Below, piece by piece: positions 1 to 6,687 of a DNA stretch of 11,706 nt. The notes beneath the pieces are model-generated. The model ran no database searches, had not been told where the DNA came from, and worked only from the letters and a program-made list of their open reading frames with translations. Numbering within the stretch: the stretch's first letter is position 1; the number at the start of each line of letters is the position of its first letter. The translations under genes and the position numbers were made by a program. Origin of the DNA: WHSM01 sp050701795 (lineage in GTDB: Bacteria > Actinomycetota > Actinomycetes > Mycobacteriales > Micromonosporaceae); contig JBOGDK010000124.1 of assembly GCA_050701795.1 (NCBI GenBank), forward strand, positions 1-11,706. The letters are read 5' to 3'.

Positions 1-61
1 CCCGCTGGCTAGCGAGCCTTACGGAAACCGTGAGCTGGCTGACAGTGCCGGCTGGCGCGGA

Positions 62-451
62 TCACCGTCTGGGCCCGGAGGCACCGCCGTCGGCCCCGTC
101 GAGCAGTCTGAGGAGCGTCTTCGGGGCCACCATCCGGTACGCGTCCTGCACGATCTCGGCGATCTCGTCCCAGTCGACCGGTACGTCCAGGTAGACCCCG
201 AGCCAGCCGCGGTGCCCCACGTACGCGGGTCGGAAGAACCGCCGCGGGTCGGAACCGACCAGCGCCTCCTGGGCACCGGGCGGGGCGGCACACCAGAATC
301 CCAGCCGGTCGTCGTGATGGTGGCCGGCGTACGTCACGAACGTCTTCTTGCCCCGCACGAACCAGGTCGGCTCGCCGTGGCTGAGCCGCTCCGTCGCCTC
401 CGGCATCGCCAGGCACAGCTCGCGCAGCCGCGGTAACGGGTCCTCGTTCAC
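62..451 (-). CDS. MmcQ/YjbR-family protein
   Basis: The predicted protein has 129 residues, a usual size for the MmcQ/YjbR family, whose fold resembles a double-wing DNA-binding domain but whose cellular role is mostly unknown. Family-like features are the N-terminal PEATERLSHGEPTWFVRGKK segment (about residues 17-36), the central HRGWLGVYLD segment (about 80-89) and the C-terminal segment VQDAYRMVAPKTLLRLL (about 100-116). It is predicted to be cytosolic, with no signal peptide or membrane span. The start is GTG at 449-451, chosen because a strong AAGGAGGG site lies at 457-464 with a 5-base spacer. It sits 55 bp downstream of helY on the same strand and could be its last co-transcribed gene, or start a unit of its own. 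The family call is from recognised sequence pattern; no specific function can be assigned. Confidence 0.85.
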   Translation of the reverse strand: MNEDPLPRLRELCLAMPEATERLSHGEPTWFVRGKKTFVTYAGHHHDDRLGFWCAAPPGAQEALVGSDPRRFFRPAYVGHRGWLGVYLDVPVDWDEIAEIVQDAYRMVAPKTLLRLLDGADGGASGPRR

Positions 452-456
452 GCGAT

Positions 457-464
457 CCCTCCTT
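457..464 (-). promoter_or_regulatory. Ribosome binding site of the YjbR-family gene
   Basis: The minus strand reads AAGGAGGG followed by 5 bases and a GTG codon. This near-perfect Shine-Dalgarno sequence fixes the GTG start at 449-451. Confidence 0.8.
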
Positions 465-506
465 CGGGGCAGACGGGTCTGTAGCGGTTCCCTGGTTGTC
501 GAGGTG

Positions 507-3227
507 CTAGCCGACGCTGGTGTAGCCGACCACGCCCCTGGTGAGCGCGTCGATCGCCTGCTGCGCGGTGGTTCCCATCGGCCGGTCAGCTGCCGCGCGG
601 GCGATCTGGCCGAGCAAGTCGATCACCTGGCGGGTCCACCGTACGAAGTCCCCCGCCGGCATCTCACCGTCCACCGCGTGGGCGCTGGCAAGCACTTTCT
701 GCAGCGGCTCCCCCCGTGCCCAGCGGTACATCGGCCACACGAACCCGAGATCCAGTTCCCGGGTCAGCGACAGCTTGCGGCGGGACTCCTCGTGTTCAAT
801 GCGTTCCCACAGTCGGAGCATCTCGTCGATCGCGTCAGAGACCTTCCCCCGCGGTACGCCGGCCCGGTCCTCGGCCTCCCGGCGCGCCTCGTACACCACG
901 CTGGAGACCACCGCGGCGAGCTCGGCGGGATTCAACCCGTCCCAGATGCCGGCGCGCAGACACTCCGCCACCAGCAGATCGGCCTCTGTCCAGATCCGGG
1001 ACAGCACCTTGCCGGCTCCGGTGATCCCGCCCGCGTCCAGGTACCCGCGTGCCGTCAGGACCTCACACACCTGGTCGAACGTCCTGGTCAGCGACCCGGT
1101 CCGGCCGGCGACCTTCTCGGAGATCTGCTCGGTCTCGCGTTCCAGCCGTACCTTCCGTTCCGCCCACCGGGCATGCTCCTCCCGGTCCGCACACCCGTGG
1201 CAGGGATGCCGCCGCATCGCGGTACGAAGCTCCGCCAGCTCCCTGTCGTCACCGGCACCCGAACGCGCCCGCCGCGGCCGTCGACCGGCGCCCCGTTCCA
1301 GCCCGGTACCGCGCAGCGAAGAAGCAAGGTCCCGCCGGGCCTGCGGGGAACGGTGGTTGAAGTGCCGTGGCACCCGTACCTTCGCCAGGGCCTCCACCGG
1401 GGCGATGAAGTCCGCCGCCGGCAACCGGCCGGCCCAGCGGTCCTCGGTGAGCACCAGCGGACGCGGTTCGCCGTACCCGTCGTTACCCGGGTCGATCACC
1501 ACCGCGAGCCCGGCACGTTTCCCGGACGGCACCCGGATAACGTCCCCGACCCGCAGCTTCTCCAGCGACGACACCGCGGCGGCACGCCGATGCGCGGCCC
1601 CCTGCCGGGCCAGCGAACGTTCCCGGTCGGTGATCTGCACCCGGATCGCGTGGTACTCGGCGAAGTCTCCGAGGTGGCACCGCAGCTTCTCGGCGTACCC
1701 GGAGATGGTCTGGTCATTGCTTTTCACCTGGCGTGCCAGGCCCACCACCGAGCGGTCCGCCTGGAACTGCGCGAAGCTGGATTCCAGCAGGTCACGGACG
1801 CGTTCGGCGCCCACGGTGGCGACCAGGTTCACCGCCATGTTGTACGACGGCCGGAAGCTCGACCGCAGCGGGTAGGTACGGGTCGACGCCAGGCCCGCCA
1901 CGTGTCGCGGCTCCACGTCCGGCGACCACAGCACCACCGCGTGGCCTTCCACGTCGATGCCGCGGCGCCCGGCCCGACCGGTGAGTTGGGTGTACTCCCC
2001 CGGCGTCAGGTCGACGTGAGCTTCTCCGTTGAACTTCACCAGACGTTCCAGCACCACCGAACGGGCCGGCATGTTGATGCCCAGCGCCAGGGTCTCGGTG
2101 GCGAACACCGCCTTCACCAGGCCACGTACGAACAGTTCCTCGACGACCTCCTTGAACGTGGGCAGCATCCCGGCGTGGTGGGCCGCCAGACCGCGTTCCA
2201 GTCCGTCCAGCCACTCCCAGTAGCCGAGTACCTGCAGGTCTTCCGACGCGATGTGGCCGGTACGGCTCTCCGCGATCCGCCGGATCTCGGCACGTTCGTC
2301 CGGACCGGTCAGCCGCAGCCCGGCCGCCATGCACTGGGCCACCGCGGCGTCACACCCGGCCCGGCTGAAGATGAACACGATCGCGGGCAGCAGGCCGTCG
2401 GAGTCCAGCCGGTCCACCACCTCGAACCGGGGCGGTGGCTGCCAGCGACGGCGACCGCCCCGCCGGGGGCCGGTGTCCCAGCCGATCCGCCGCATCACCT
2501 CGCGGGCGTAGCGGAGCAGCTGCGGATGCACCTCGTGCTTGGACGCCGCCTGCCGGTCGTGGAACAGGTCGAACATCCGGCGCCCCACCAGCATGTGCTG
2601 CCACAGCGGCACCGGTCGGTGCTCGTCGACGATCACCTCGGTGTGGCCGCGTACGGTCACCAGCCAGTCGGCGAACTCCTCGGCGTTGGACACCGTCGCC
2701 GACAACGACACCAGGTTCACCGACTCCGGAAGGTGAATGATCACTTCCTCCCAGACCGCGCCCCGGAACCGGTCAGCGAGGTAGTGCACCTCGTCCATCA
2801 CGACGTACCCGAGGCCGTCCAGAGTGGCCGAACCGGCGTAGAGCATGTTGCGGAGCACCTCGGTGGTCATCACCACCACCGGGGCGTCGCCGTTGATCGC
2901 GTTGTCCCCGGTGAGCAGCCCGACCCGGTCCGCGCCGTGCACCCGCTGCAGGTCGGCGTACTTCTGGTTGGACAGCGCCTTGATCGGCGTGGTGTAGAAG
3001 CACTTGCGGTCCTGCGCCAGTGCGAGGTGTACGGCGAACTCCCCGACCACCGTCTTCCCGGCCCCGGTCGGGGCGCACACCAGTACGCCGCTGCCACGTT
3101 CCAGCGCCTGGCAGGCGTCGCGCTGGAACGGGTCGAGGGTGAACTCCAGTCCGCCCCGGAACTCGGTGAGCGCGGGGTACGCGGCACGCTTCCTGGCCGC
3201 CGAGTACCGCTGCGCGGGAGTGCTCAT
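507..3227 (-). CDS. helY: HelY-type DEAD/DEAH-box (Ski2/Mtr4-like) RNA helicase
   Basis: This 906-residue superfamily 2 helicase matches the actinobacterial HelY family in length and order of motifs. RecA domain 1 has the Walker A sequence APTGAGKT (52-59), motif Ia TTPIKALSNQKY (79-90), the DEVH box (145-148) and SAT (175-177). RecA domain 2 has ATETLALGINMPAR (376-389) and motif VI QLTGRAGRRGID (414-425). A KOW/arch-like insert follows (about 558-610), then an Arg-rich linker (about 640-656), an HPCHGC cysteine pair (674-679) and a DSHCT-type C-terminal domain (about 715-890). Family relatives remodel structured RNA; the precise substrates of HelY are not established. The start is ATG 3225-3227 with a purine-rich GAGGGGGG just upstream. 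In mycobacteria helY directly follows tatC; here about 5.7 kb separate them. It is divergent from the HAD hydrolase gene. Confidence 0.95.
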   Translation of the reverse strand: MSTPAQRYSAARKRAAYPALTEFRGGLEFTLDPFQRDACQALERGSGVLVCAPTGAGKTVVGEFAVHLALAQDRKCFYTTPIKALSNQKYADLQRVHGADRVGLLTGDNAINGDAPVVVMTTEVLRNMLYAGSATLDGLGYVVMDEVHYLADRFRGAVWEEVIIHLPESVNLVSLSATVSNAEEFADWLVTVRGHTEVIVDEHRPVPLWQHMLVGRRMFDLFHDRQAASKHEVHPQLLRYAREVMRRIGWDTGPRRGGRRRWQPPPRFEVVDRLDSDGLLPAIVFIFSRAGCDAAVAQCMAAGLRLTGPDERAEIRRIAESRTGHIASEDLQVLGYWEWLDGLERGLAAHHAGMLPTFKEVVEELFVRGLVKAVFATETLALGINMPARSVVLERLVKFNGEAHVDLTPGEYTQLTGRAGRRGIDVEGHAVVLWSPDVEPRHVAGLASTRTYPLRSSFRPSYNMAVNLVATVGAERVRDLLESSFAQFQADRSVVGLARQVKSNDQTISGYAEKLRCHLGDFAEYHAIRVQITDRERSLARQGAAHRRAAAVSSLEKLRVGDVIRVPSGKRAGLAVVIDPGNDGYGEPRPLVLTEDRWAGRLPAADFIAPVEALAKVRVPRHFNHRSPQARRDLASSLRGTGLERGAGRRPRRARSGAGDDRELAELRTAMRRHPCHGCADREEHARWAERKVRLERETEQISEKVAGRTGSLTRTFDQVCEVLTARGYLDAGGITGAGKVLSRIWTEADLLVAECLRAGIWDGLNPAELAAVVSSVVYEARREAEDRAGVPRGKVSDAIDEMLRLWERIEHEESRRKLSLTRELDLGFVWPMYRWARGEPLQKVLASAHAVDGEMPAGDFVRWTRQVIDLLGQIARAAADRPMGTTAQQAIDALTRGVVGYTSVG

Positions 3228-3243
3228 CGACCCCCCTCTGACC

Positions 3244-3293
3244 AGGAGTGGCAGATCTGGGCAGCGTCGTACGGTCTGGGCAGGGTCACTCCT
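3244..3293. promoter_or_regulatory. Repeat-rich divergent intergenic region (helY / HAD hydrolase)
   Basis: The 116 bp between the two divergent genes hold a 9-bp direct repeat, TCTGGGCAG, at 3256-3264 and 3275-3283 (19 bp apart). This pair is enclosed by a 7-bp inverted repeat, AGGAGTG at 3244-3250 and CACTCCT at 3287-3293. The layout suggests a control region shared by the two genes. No known operator consensus is recognised, so the regulatory role is inference. Confidence 0.35.
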
Positions 3294-3330
3294 CCAGGCT
3301 ATGCGAGGGAACGGAGAAACAGCCGGTCGG

Positions 3331-3336
3331 TATCGT
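3331..3336 (+). promoter_or_regulatory. Possible -10 element of the HAD hydrolase gene (leaderless start)
   Basis: TATCGT fits the TANNNT pattern of actinobacterial -10 elements and lies 7 bases before the GTG at 3344. No Shine-Dalgarno sequence precedes that GTG. The spacing is what a leaderless transcript would show. No convincing -35 element is visible. Confidence 0.35.
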
Positions 3337-3343
3337 TCACGGC

Positions 3344-4105
3344 GTGCCAGACGTGACTGACAGCTCCCCGGGCCGGCCGTCGAGCGGCTCCCCTGGCGGG
3401 CCGGTGAGCCAGACCCCGCGCCGGCCGGTGGACGCCGTGCTGTTCGACTTCCACGGCACCATCGCCCAGGTCGAGGACGCCGACCGATCCGTCGCTCTCG
3501 CCGCCGAGGCCTGCGGGGTTCCGCTGTTTACGGAGCGGCTCGCCGAGGTGTCGGCGGCGATGGAAGGTGCCGGTCTGGCCGCCGGATGGCCGCCCCGCAC
3601 GATTCCGCCGCACGTGGCCGACGCCTGGGCAAACCGCGACCTGTCCGCGGCGGACCACCGCGCCGCGTTCGTCGGCATCGCCGGCACCGTGGACGCGGGC
3701 ATCCCCGGCCTCGCCGAGGCGATGTACGAACGCAAACTGACCCCGGACGGCTGGGTGGCGTACCCGGACACGGTGCCGGTGCTGCGGGCGCTGACCGAGC
3801 GGGGGATCCGGGTCGCGGTGGTGAGCAACATCGGGTTCGACATCCGCCCGATCGGCAAGGCCCACGGGTACGCCGACCTGGTTGACGCCTGGGTGCTGTC
3901 GTACGAGATCGGGGTCTGCAAGCCGGATCCCGCGATCTTCCGGCACGCCTGCGCCGAGCTGGGAGCCGATCCCGCTCGGACGCTGATGGTGGGCGACACC
4001 GTCGCCGATGCCGGCGCGGTCGGGGCCGGATGCTCCAGCCTGGTGCTTCCGGCCTCTCCGCCGGGCGTACCGCACGGTCTCGGAGCCGTCCTCGCGCTAC
4101 TCTGA
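3344..4105 (+). CDS. HAD-family hydrolase with atypical motif I
   Basis: The protein is a 253-residue haloacid-dehalogenase superfamily hydrolase if it starts at GTG 3344. Motif I is DFHGT (35-39), carrying the nucleophile Asp35. Motif II is Ser161 in VVSNIG, motif III is Lys193 in VCKPDP, and motif IV is GDTVAD with Asp218 and Asp222. The helical segment between motifs I and II fits a subfamily I (C1) cap. The second acidic residue of motif I, normally Asp and the general acid/base in HAD phosphatases, is His37. The substrate is unknown; a small phosphorylated or halogenated metabolite would fit the family. Alternative GTG starts are at 3353 and 3404; the last would drop a Ser/Gly/Pro-rich leader of 20 residues. 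I chose 3344 for its leaderless-type -10 spacing. It converges on the lipid kinase with only 23 bp between stops. Confidence 0.85.
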   Translation: MPDVTDSSPGRPSSGSPGGPVSQTPRRPVDAVLFDFHGTIAQVEDADRSVALAAEACGVPLFTERLAEVSAAMEGAGLAAGWPPRTIPPHVADAWANRDLSAADHRAAFVGIAGTVDAGIPGLAEAMYERKLTPDGWVAYPDTVPVLRALTERGIRVAVVSNIGFDIRPIGKAHGYADLVDAWVLSYEIGVCKPDPAIFRHACAELGADPARTLMVGDTVADAGAVGAGCSSLVLPASPPGVPHGLGAVLALL

Positions 4106-4128
4106 GCGACCCGCCGCTGTAGCCGCGG

Positions 4129-4998
4129 TTACGGCCGGATCAGGTTCAGGGCCTTCGGCTGGAGCCGTACGGTGACCGGCAACTGGCAGAGGTAGTCACC
4201 GTCGGCGCACACCGGCACTGGACGGGCCGCGGCGATCGTGATCTCCCGTGCCCGCACCACATCGATCTCCGGGCGCTGCACGTGTCGCCCCTCAGCGGCT
4301 TCCCGCATCAACGCGACGATCTTGTAGCGGGGCATGTCGCCGGCGATCATCACGTCGAACACACCGTCATCGGCCACCGCGGACGGCACGATGTCCAGGC
4401 CGTGGCCGTACCCGCCGGTGTTGCCGACCACGATGGTGTGGCCCCGCAGCACGCGGGACGCGCCGTCGATGGTCAGCTGGAACTCCACGGCGTGCCAGCG
4501 CAGCATGGCCAGCACCGGAGCGAGCCGGTAGATCACTGGTGCGGGCATCCAGCGGCTTGAGTTGATCATCGCGTTCGCGGTCGCGTCGATGCCCGCGTAC
4601 AGGTTGCCGGGGACGATCGAGCCGCCACATTCCAGTACGTCGATCGGACGCGGCTCGCCGTCGAGCAGCAGCTTCGCGAGTGGCCCCGGTTCGGTGGGGA
4701 TCGCCAACCGGCGGGCCAGGTCGTTGCCCCGACCGGCGGGCAGGATCGCCATGATTCCGCCTGCGGGGGCCACGGCGTCCGCTACGTCGCGTACCAACCC
4801 GTCGCCGCCGGCCGCGACCACCATGTGCCCGGCCTCGACAGCCTCCCGGGCCGCAGTGGTCGCGTGCTCCGGCCCCTCGGTGCGCACCTGGTGCACCGAG
4901 GCCCCGGCGTCGGTGAGAGCGGCGAGGACCGGCGCCGCTTTGGCCTGCGCCCGACCTCCGCCCGAGATCGGGTTGACCAGCACCGTGTAGCTACGCAT
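4129..4998 (-). CDS. Diacylglycerol kinase-family lipid kinase
   Basis: This 289-residue protein belongs to the DAG kinase/LCB5/YegS family, which phosphorylates the hydroxyl of diacylglycerol or related lipids using ATP. Family motifs are NPISGGGRA (9-17), the nucleotide-binding GGDGLVRD (64-71), PAGRGNDLAR (87-96) and a C-terminal segment with HGLDIVPSAVADDGVFDV. Two usual threonines are changed: GGDGT is GGDGL, and PxGTGND is PAGRGND. There is no signal peptide; enzymes of this family act at the inner face of the membrane. The ATG at 4996-4998 has the ribosome site GAGGTGAG, which overlaps the stop codon of the AGPS-like gene. The genes are 1 bp apart and almost certainly one operon. The likely orthologue is M. 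tuberculosis Rv2252, a DAG kinase tied to phosphatidylinositol mannoside synthesis and likewise next to an AGPS-like gene. The exact substrate here is inferred. Confidence 0.88.
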   Translation of the reverse strand: MRSYTVLVNPISGGGRAQAKAAPVLAALTDAGASVHQVRTEGPEHATTAAREAVEAGHMVVAAGGDGLVRDVADAVAPAGGIMAILPAGRGNDLARRLAIPTEPGPLAKLLLDGEPRPIDVLECGGSIVPGNLYAGIDATANAMINSSRWMPAPVIYRLAPVLAMLRWHAVEFQLTIDGASRVLRGHTIVVGNTGGYGHGLDIVPSAVADDGVFDVMIAGDMPRYKIVALMREAAEGRHVQRPEIDVVRAREITIAAARPVPVCADGDYLCQLPVTVRLQPKALNLIRP

Positions 4999-5006
4999 CT
5001 CACCTC
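4999..5006 (-). promoter_or_regulatory. Ribosome binding site of the lipid kinase, overlapping the upstream stop codon
   Basis: The minus strand reads GAGGTGAG directly before ATG, and the TGA of the AGPS-like gene (5000-5002) lies inside it. This suggests translational coupling of the pair. Confidence 0.6.
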
Positions 5007-6604
5007 ACCAGTACGCCCGGATTCAGGATTCCTTCCGGGTCGAACGTACGTTTCACCGCCCGCAGCGCCTCCACCGCGAGTGGCCCGACCTCACGTACGA
5101 AACCGGCCTGATGGTCGGTCCCGATGGCGTGGTGGTGCGTGATCGTACCGCCGGCCTGGCCGATCGCGGTGCCCGCGGCTTCCTTGGCGGTACGCCACTG
5201 CGCGACCGGGTCGGCGGCCTGCGCGGACACCACCGTGAAGTAGAGCGAGGCACCGGTGGGGTACACGTGGGAGATGTGGCAGAGCACCAGGGGCGGGGTG
5301 CCCTGCGCCGTCAGGGAGGTGGTGAGCGCCTCGGTGACGGCCCGGCGGAGCGGGTGCAGGTTCGACCAGAACGTGGCCGTCTCCACGGTCTCCACCAGCG
5401 CCCCGGCGTCCAGTAACGGGTCCCGTAGGTACGGCCCACGGAACCGGCCCTGCCGCCAGGCCTCCCCCGGCTCGCTGCCGAGCGGTTCTCCGCCCGCGGC
5501 CGCCAGCAGGGACGCGCCCTGGTCCCGGCGGGCGGCGACGTCGGGGGCGGCGCCTTCGTAGCCGACGATCGCGAGGCAGCCACCAGGGCCGTCCCGCATC
5601 GCCGCCTCCGGGTCGGCGAGGTTGACCGCGGTCTCGGCCTCATCGGACAGCCGCAGTACGGTGGCCAGCGCCCCCGCCTGCCGCAGCCGGCGCAACGCGG
5701 TCGCGCCGGCCTCGAAGCCGCTGAACCGCCAACCCTCGTACACCCGGGCCGCTGGCCGTGGCCGCACCCGCAGGGTCACGGAGGTGATCACACCGAAGGA
5801 GCCCTCCGAGCCGAGCAGGAGCTGCCGCAGATCCGGCCCGGCGGCCGAGGCCGGGGCGGCACCGAGGGTGAGGGCACCGCGCGGGGTGGCGACGGTGAGC
5901 CCGACGACCATCTCGTCGAACCTGCCGTACCCCGCCGAGGCCTGACCGCTGGAACGGGTGGCGGCGTACCCGCCGAGGGTGGCGCCCTCGTACGACTGCG
6001 GGAAGTGCCCGAGGGTGTAGCCGTGTCCGGCGAGCAGCTTCTCTGCCCTGGGACCGCGTACGCCGGCTTCGAGTACGGCGGTGCCGGACTCGGGGTCGAT
6101 CTCCACGAGCCGGTCCAGCCGCCGAAGGTCGATGGCGACCACCGCGGGGAAGCCTTCCCGTACCGGGGCGAGGCCGCCGACCACCGAGGTACCACCGCCG
6201 TACGGCACCACGGCGATCCGGTGTCGTGAGCACACCGCCAGGACGGCGAGTACGTCGTCGTGGCCACCGGGGAACACCACCGCGTCGGGCGCGTCCGCGG
6301 CGTCACCGGCCCGCAGCCGCAGCAGGTCCGGCGTGGAGCAGCCCCGGGTGTGGCCCACCCGGTCGGCGTGGTCGGTGCTGACGTACTTCCCGCCGAGTGC
6401 CGCCACCAGGTCTGCCGTGGCCGGCTGGGGCAGTCGGGACGGCGTCAGGGACACCTGTTCCGGGGCGACGGAGGGCTGGGACGGTTCACGTACCCCGAAG
6501 CCGCGGAGCGCGTCGAGGACGGCGTCCGGCAGGGTCGCGGGATGCGCCGGGTCTCCCCAGCGGTACGGGTGCATCTCGACGACGGGAAGTTCTGTTTCGG
6601 TCAT
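5000..6604 (-). CDS. AGPS-like FAD-binding oxidase (alkyldihydroxyacetonephosphate synthase homologue)
   Basis: The 534-residue flavoprotein is of the vanillyl-alcohol-oxidase type and resembles alkyldihydroxyacetonephosphate synthase, which swaps the acyl chain of acyl-DHAP for a fatty alcohol to form an ether bond. Features include the N-terminal WGDPAHPATLP (16-26), TRGCSTPDLLRLR (86-98), the FAD pyrophosphate loop PYGGGTSVVGG (134-144), YLRD with Arg394, the SHVYPTGASLYF segment with Tyr455, and the triple histidine HHH at 490-492. The Arg, Tyr and HHH positions match those used in catalysis by eukaryotic AGPS. The C-terminal FDPEGILNPG is typical of this fold. The start is ATG 6602-6604, with GAGGT at 6611-6615 and 6-base spacing. 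It is the first gene of a pair with the lipid kinase and divergent from tetR. The closest known relative is probably Rv2251. True ether-lipid activity is inferred; another alpha-hydroxy-acid or lipid oxidase activity is possible. Confidence 0.87.
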   Translation of the reverse strand: MTETELPVVEMHPYRWGDPAHPATLPDAVLDALRGFGVREPSQPSVAPEQVSLTPSRLPQPATADLVAALGGKYVSTDHADRVGHTRGCSTPDLLRLRAGDAADAPDAVVFPGGHDDVLAVLAVCSRHRIAVVPYGGGTSVVGGLAPVREGFPAVVAIDLRRLDRLVEIDPESGTAVLEAGVRGPRAEKLLAGHGYTLGHFPQSYEGATLGGYAATRSSGQASAGYGRFDEMVVGLTVATPRGALTLGAAPASAAGPDLRQLLLGSEGSFGVITSVTLRVRPRPAARVYEGWRFSGFEAGATALRRLRQAGALATVLRLSDEAETAVNLADPEAAMRDGPGGCLAIVGYEGAAPDVAARRDQGASLLAAAGGEPLGSEPGEAWRQGRFRGPYLRDPLLDAGALVETVETATFWSNLHPLRRAVTEALTTSLTAQGTPPLVLCHISHVYPTGASLYFTVVSAQAADPVAQWRTAKEAAGTAIGQAGGTITHHHAIGTDHQAGFVREVGPLAVEALRAVKRTFDPEGILNPGVLVR

Positions 6605-6610
6605 CGGCCG

Positions 6611-6615
6611 ACCTC
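6611..6615 (-). promoter_or_regulatory. Ribosome binding site of the AGPS-like gene
   Basis: GAGGT on the minus strand lies 6 bases before ATG 6602-6604. It favours this start over an in-frame start 19 codons further upstream, which would run into the tetR control region. Confidence 0.65.
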
Positions 6616-6632
6616 GGATCTCGACTGTCCGG

Positions 6633-6687
6633 GTATCTCCCGGCTGGATACGCTGATACATTTGGCCATGTGATGTCGCAGCGTATC
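6633..6687. promoter_or_regulatory. Candidate TetR operator cluster between divergent genes
   Basis: The word GTATC or its complement GATAC occurs four times in 55 bp: GTATC 6633-6637, GATAC 6647-6651, GATAC 6655-6659 and GTATC 6683-6687. The second and fourth lie in a 9-bp perfect inverted repeat, GATACGCTG (6647-6655) and CAGCGTATC (6679-6687), which spans the tetR start codon. A TetR-family protein encoded next door commonly binds such sites to repress itself and its divergent neighbour. Binding here is inferred. Confidence 0.5.
6657..6662 (+). promoter_or_regulatory. Possible -10 element of tetR (leaderless start)
   Basis: TACATT fits TANNNT and lies 7 bases before GTG 6670, immediately followed by ATG 6673. 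No Shine-Dalgarno sequence is present. The element sits between the arms of the 9-bp inverted repeat, so a bound repressor would cover it. Confidence 0.35.

Noticed and set aside
18..34. Hairpin CTTACGG-AAA-CCGTGAG after the YjbR-family gene as its terminator
   Set aside because: The 7-bp stem forms only in the plus-strand transcript because of a G-U pair; in the minus-strand transcript the core is 4 bp and a mismatch follows. There is no U-tract.
470..481. Palindrome CAGAC-GG-GTCTG between helY and the YjbR-family gene
   Set aside because: It has a two-base loop and no extension. It could be chance, and no regulator with this site is recognised.
348..3356. A plus-strand open frame of about 1000 codons antisense to helY
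   Set aside because: Its product is rich in Arg, His, Gln and Pro with no domain-like order, as expected for a frame opposite a high-GC gene. helY on the other strand has complete helicase motifs and a ribosome site.
4106..4128. Bidirectional terminator between the HAD gene and the lipid kinase
   Set aside because: The 23-bp gap contains no convincing stem-loop.
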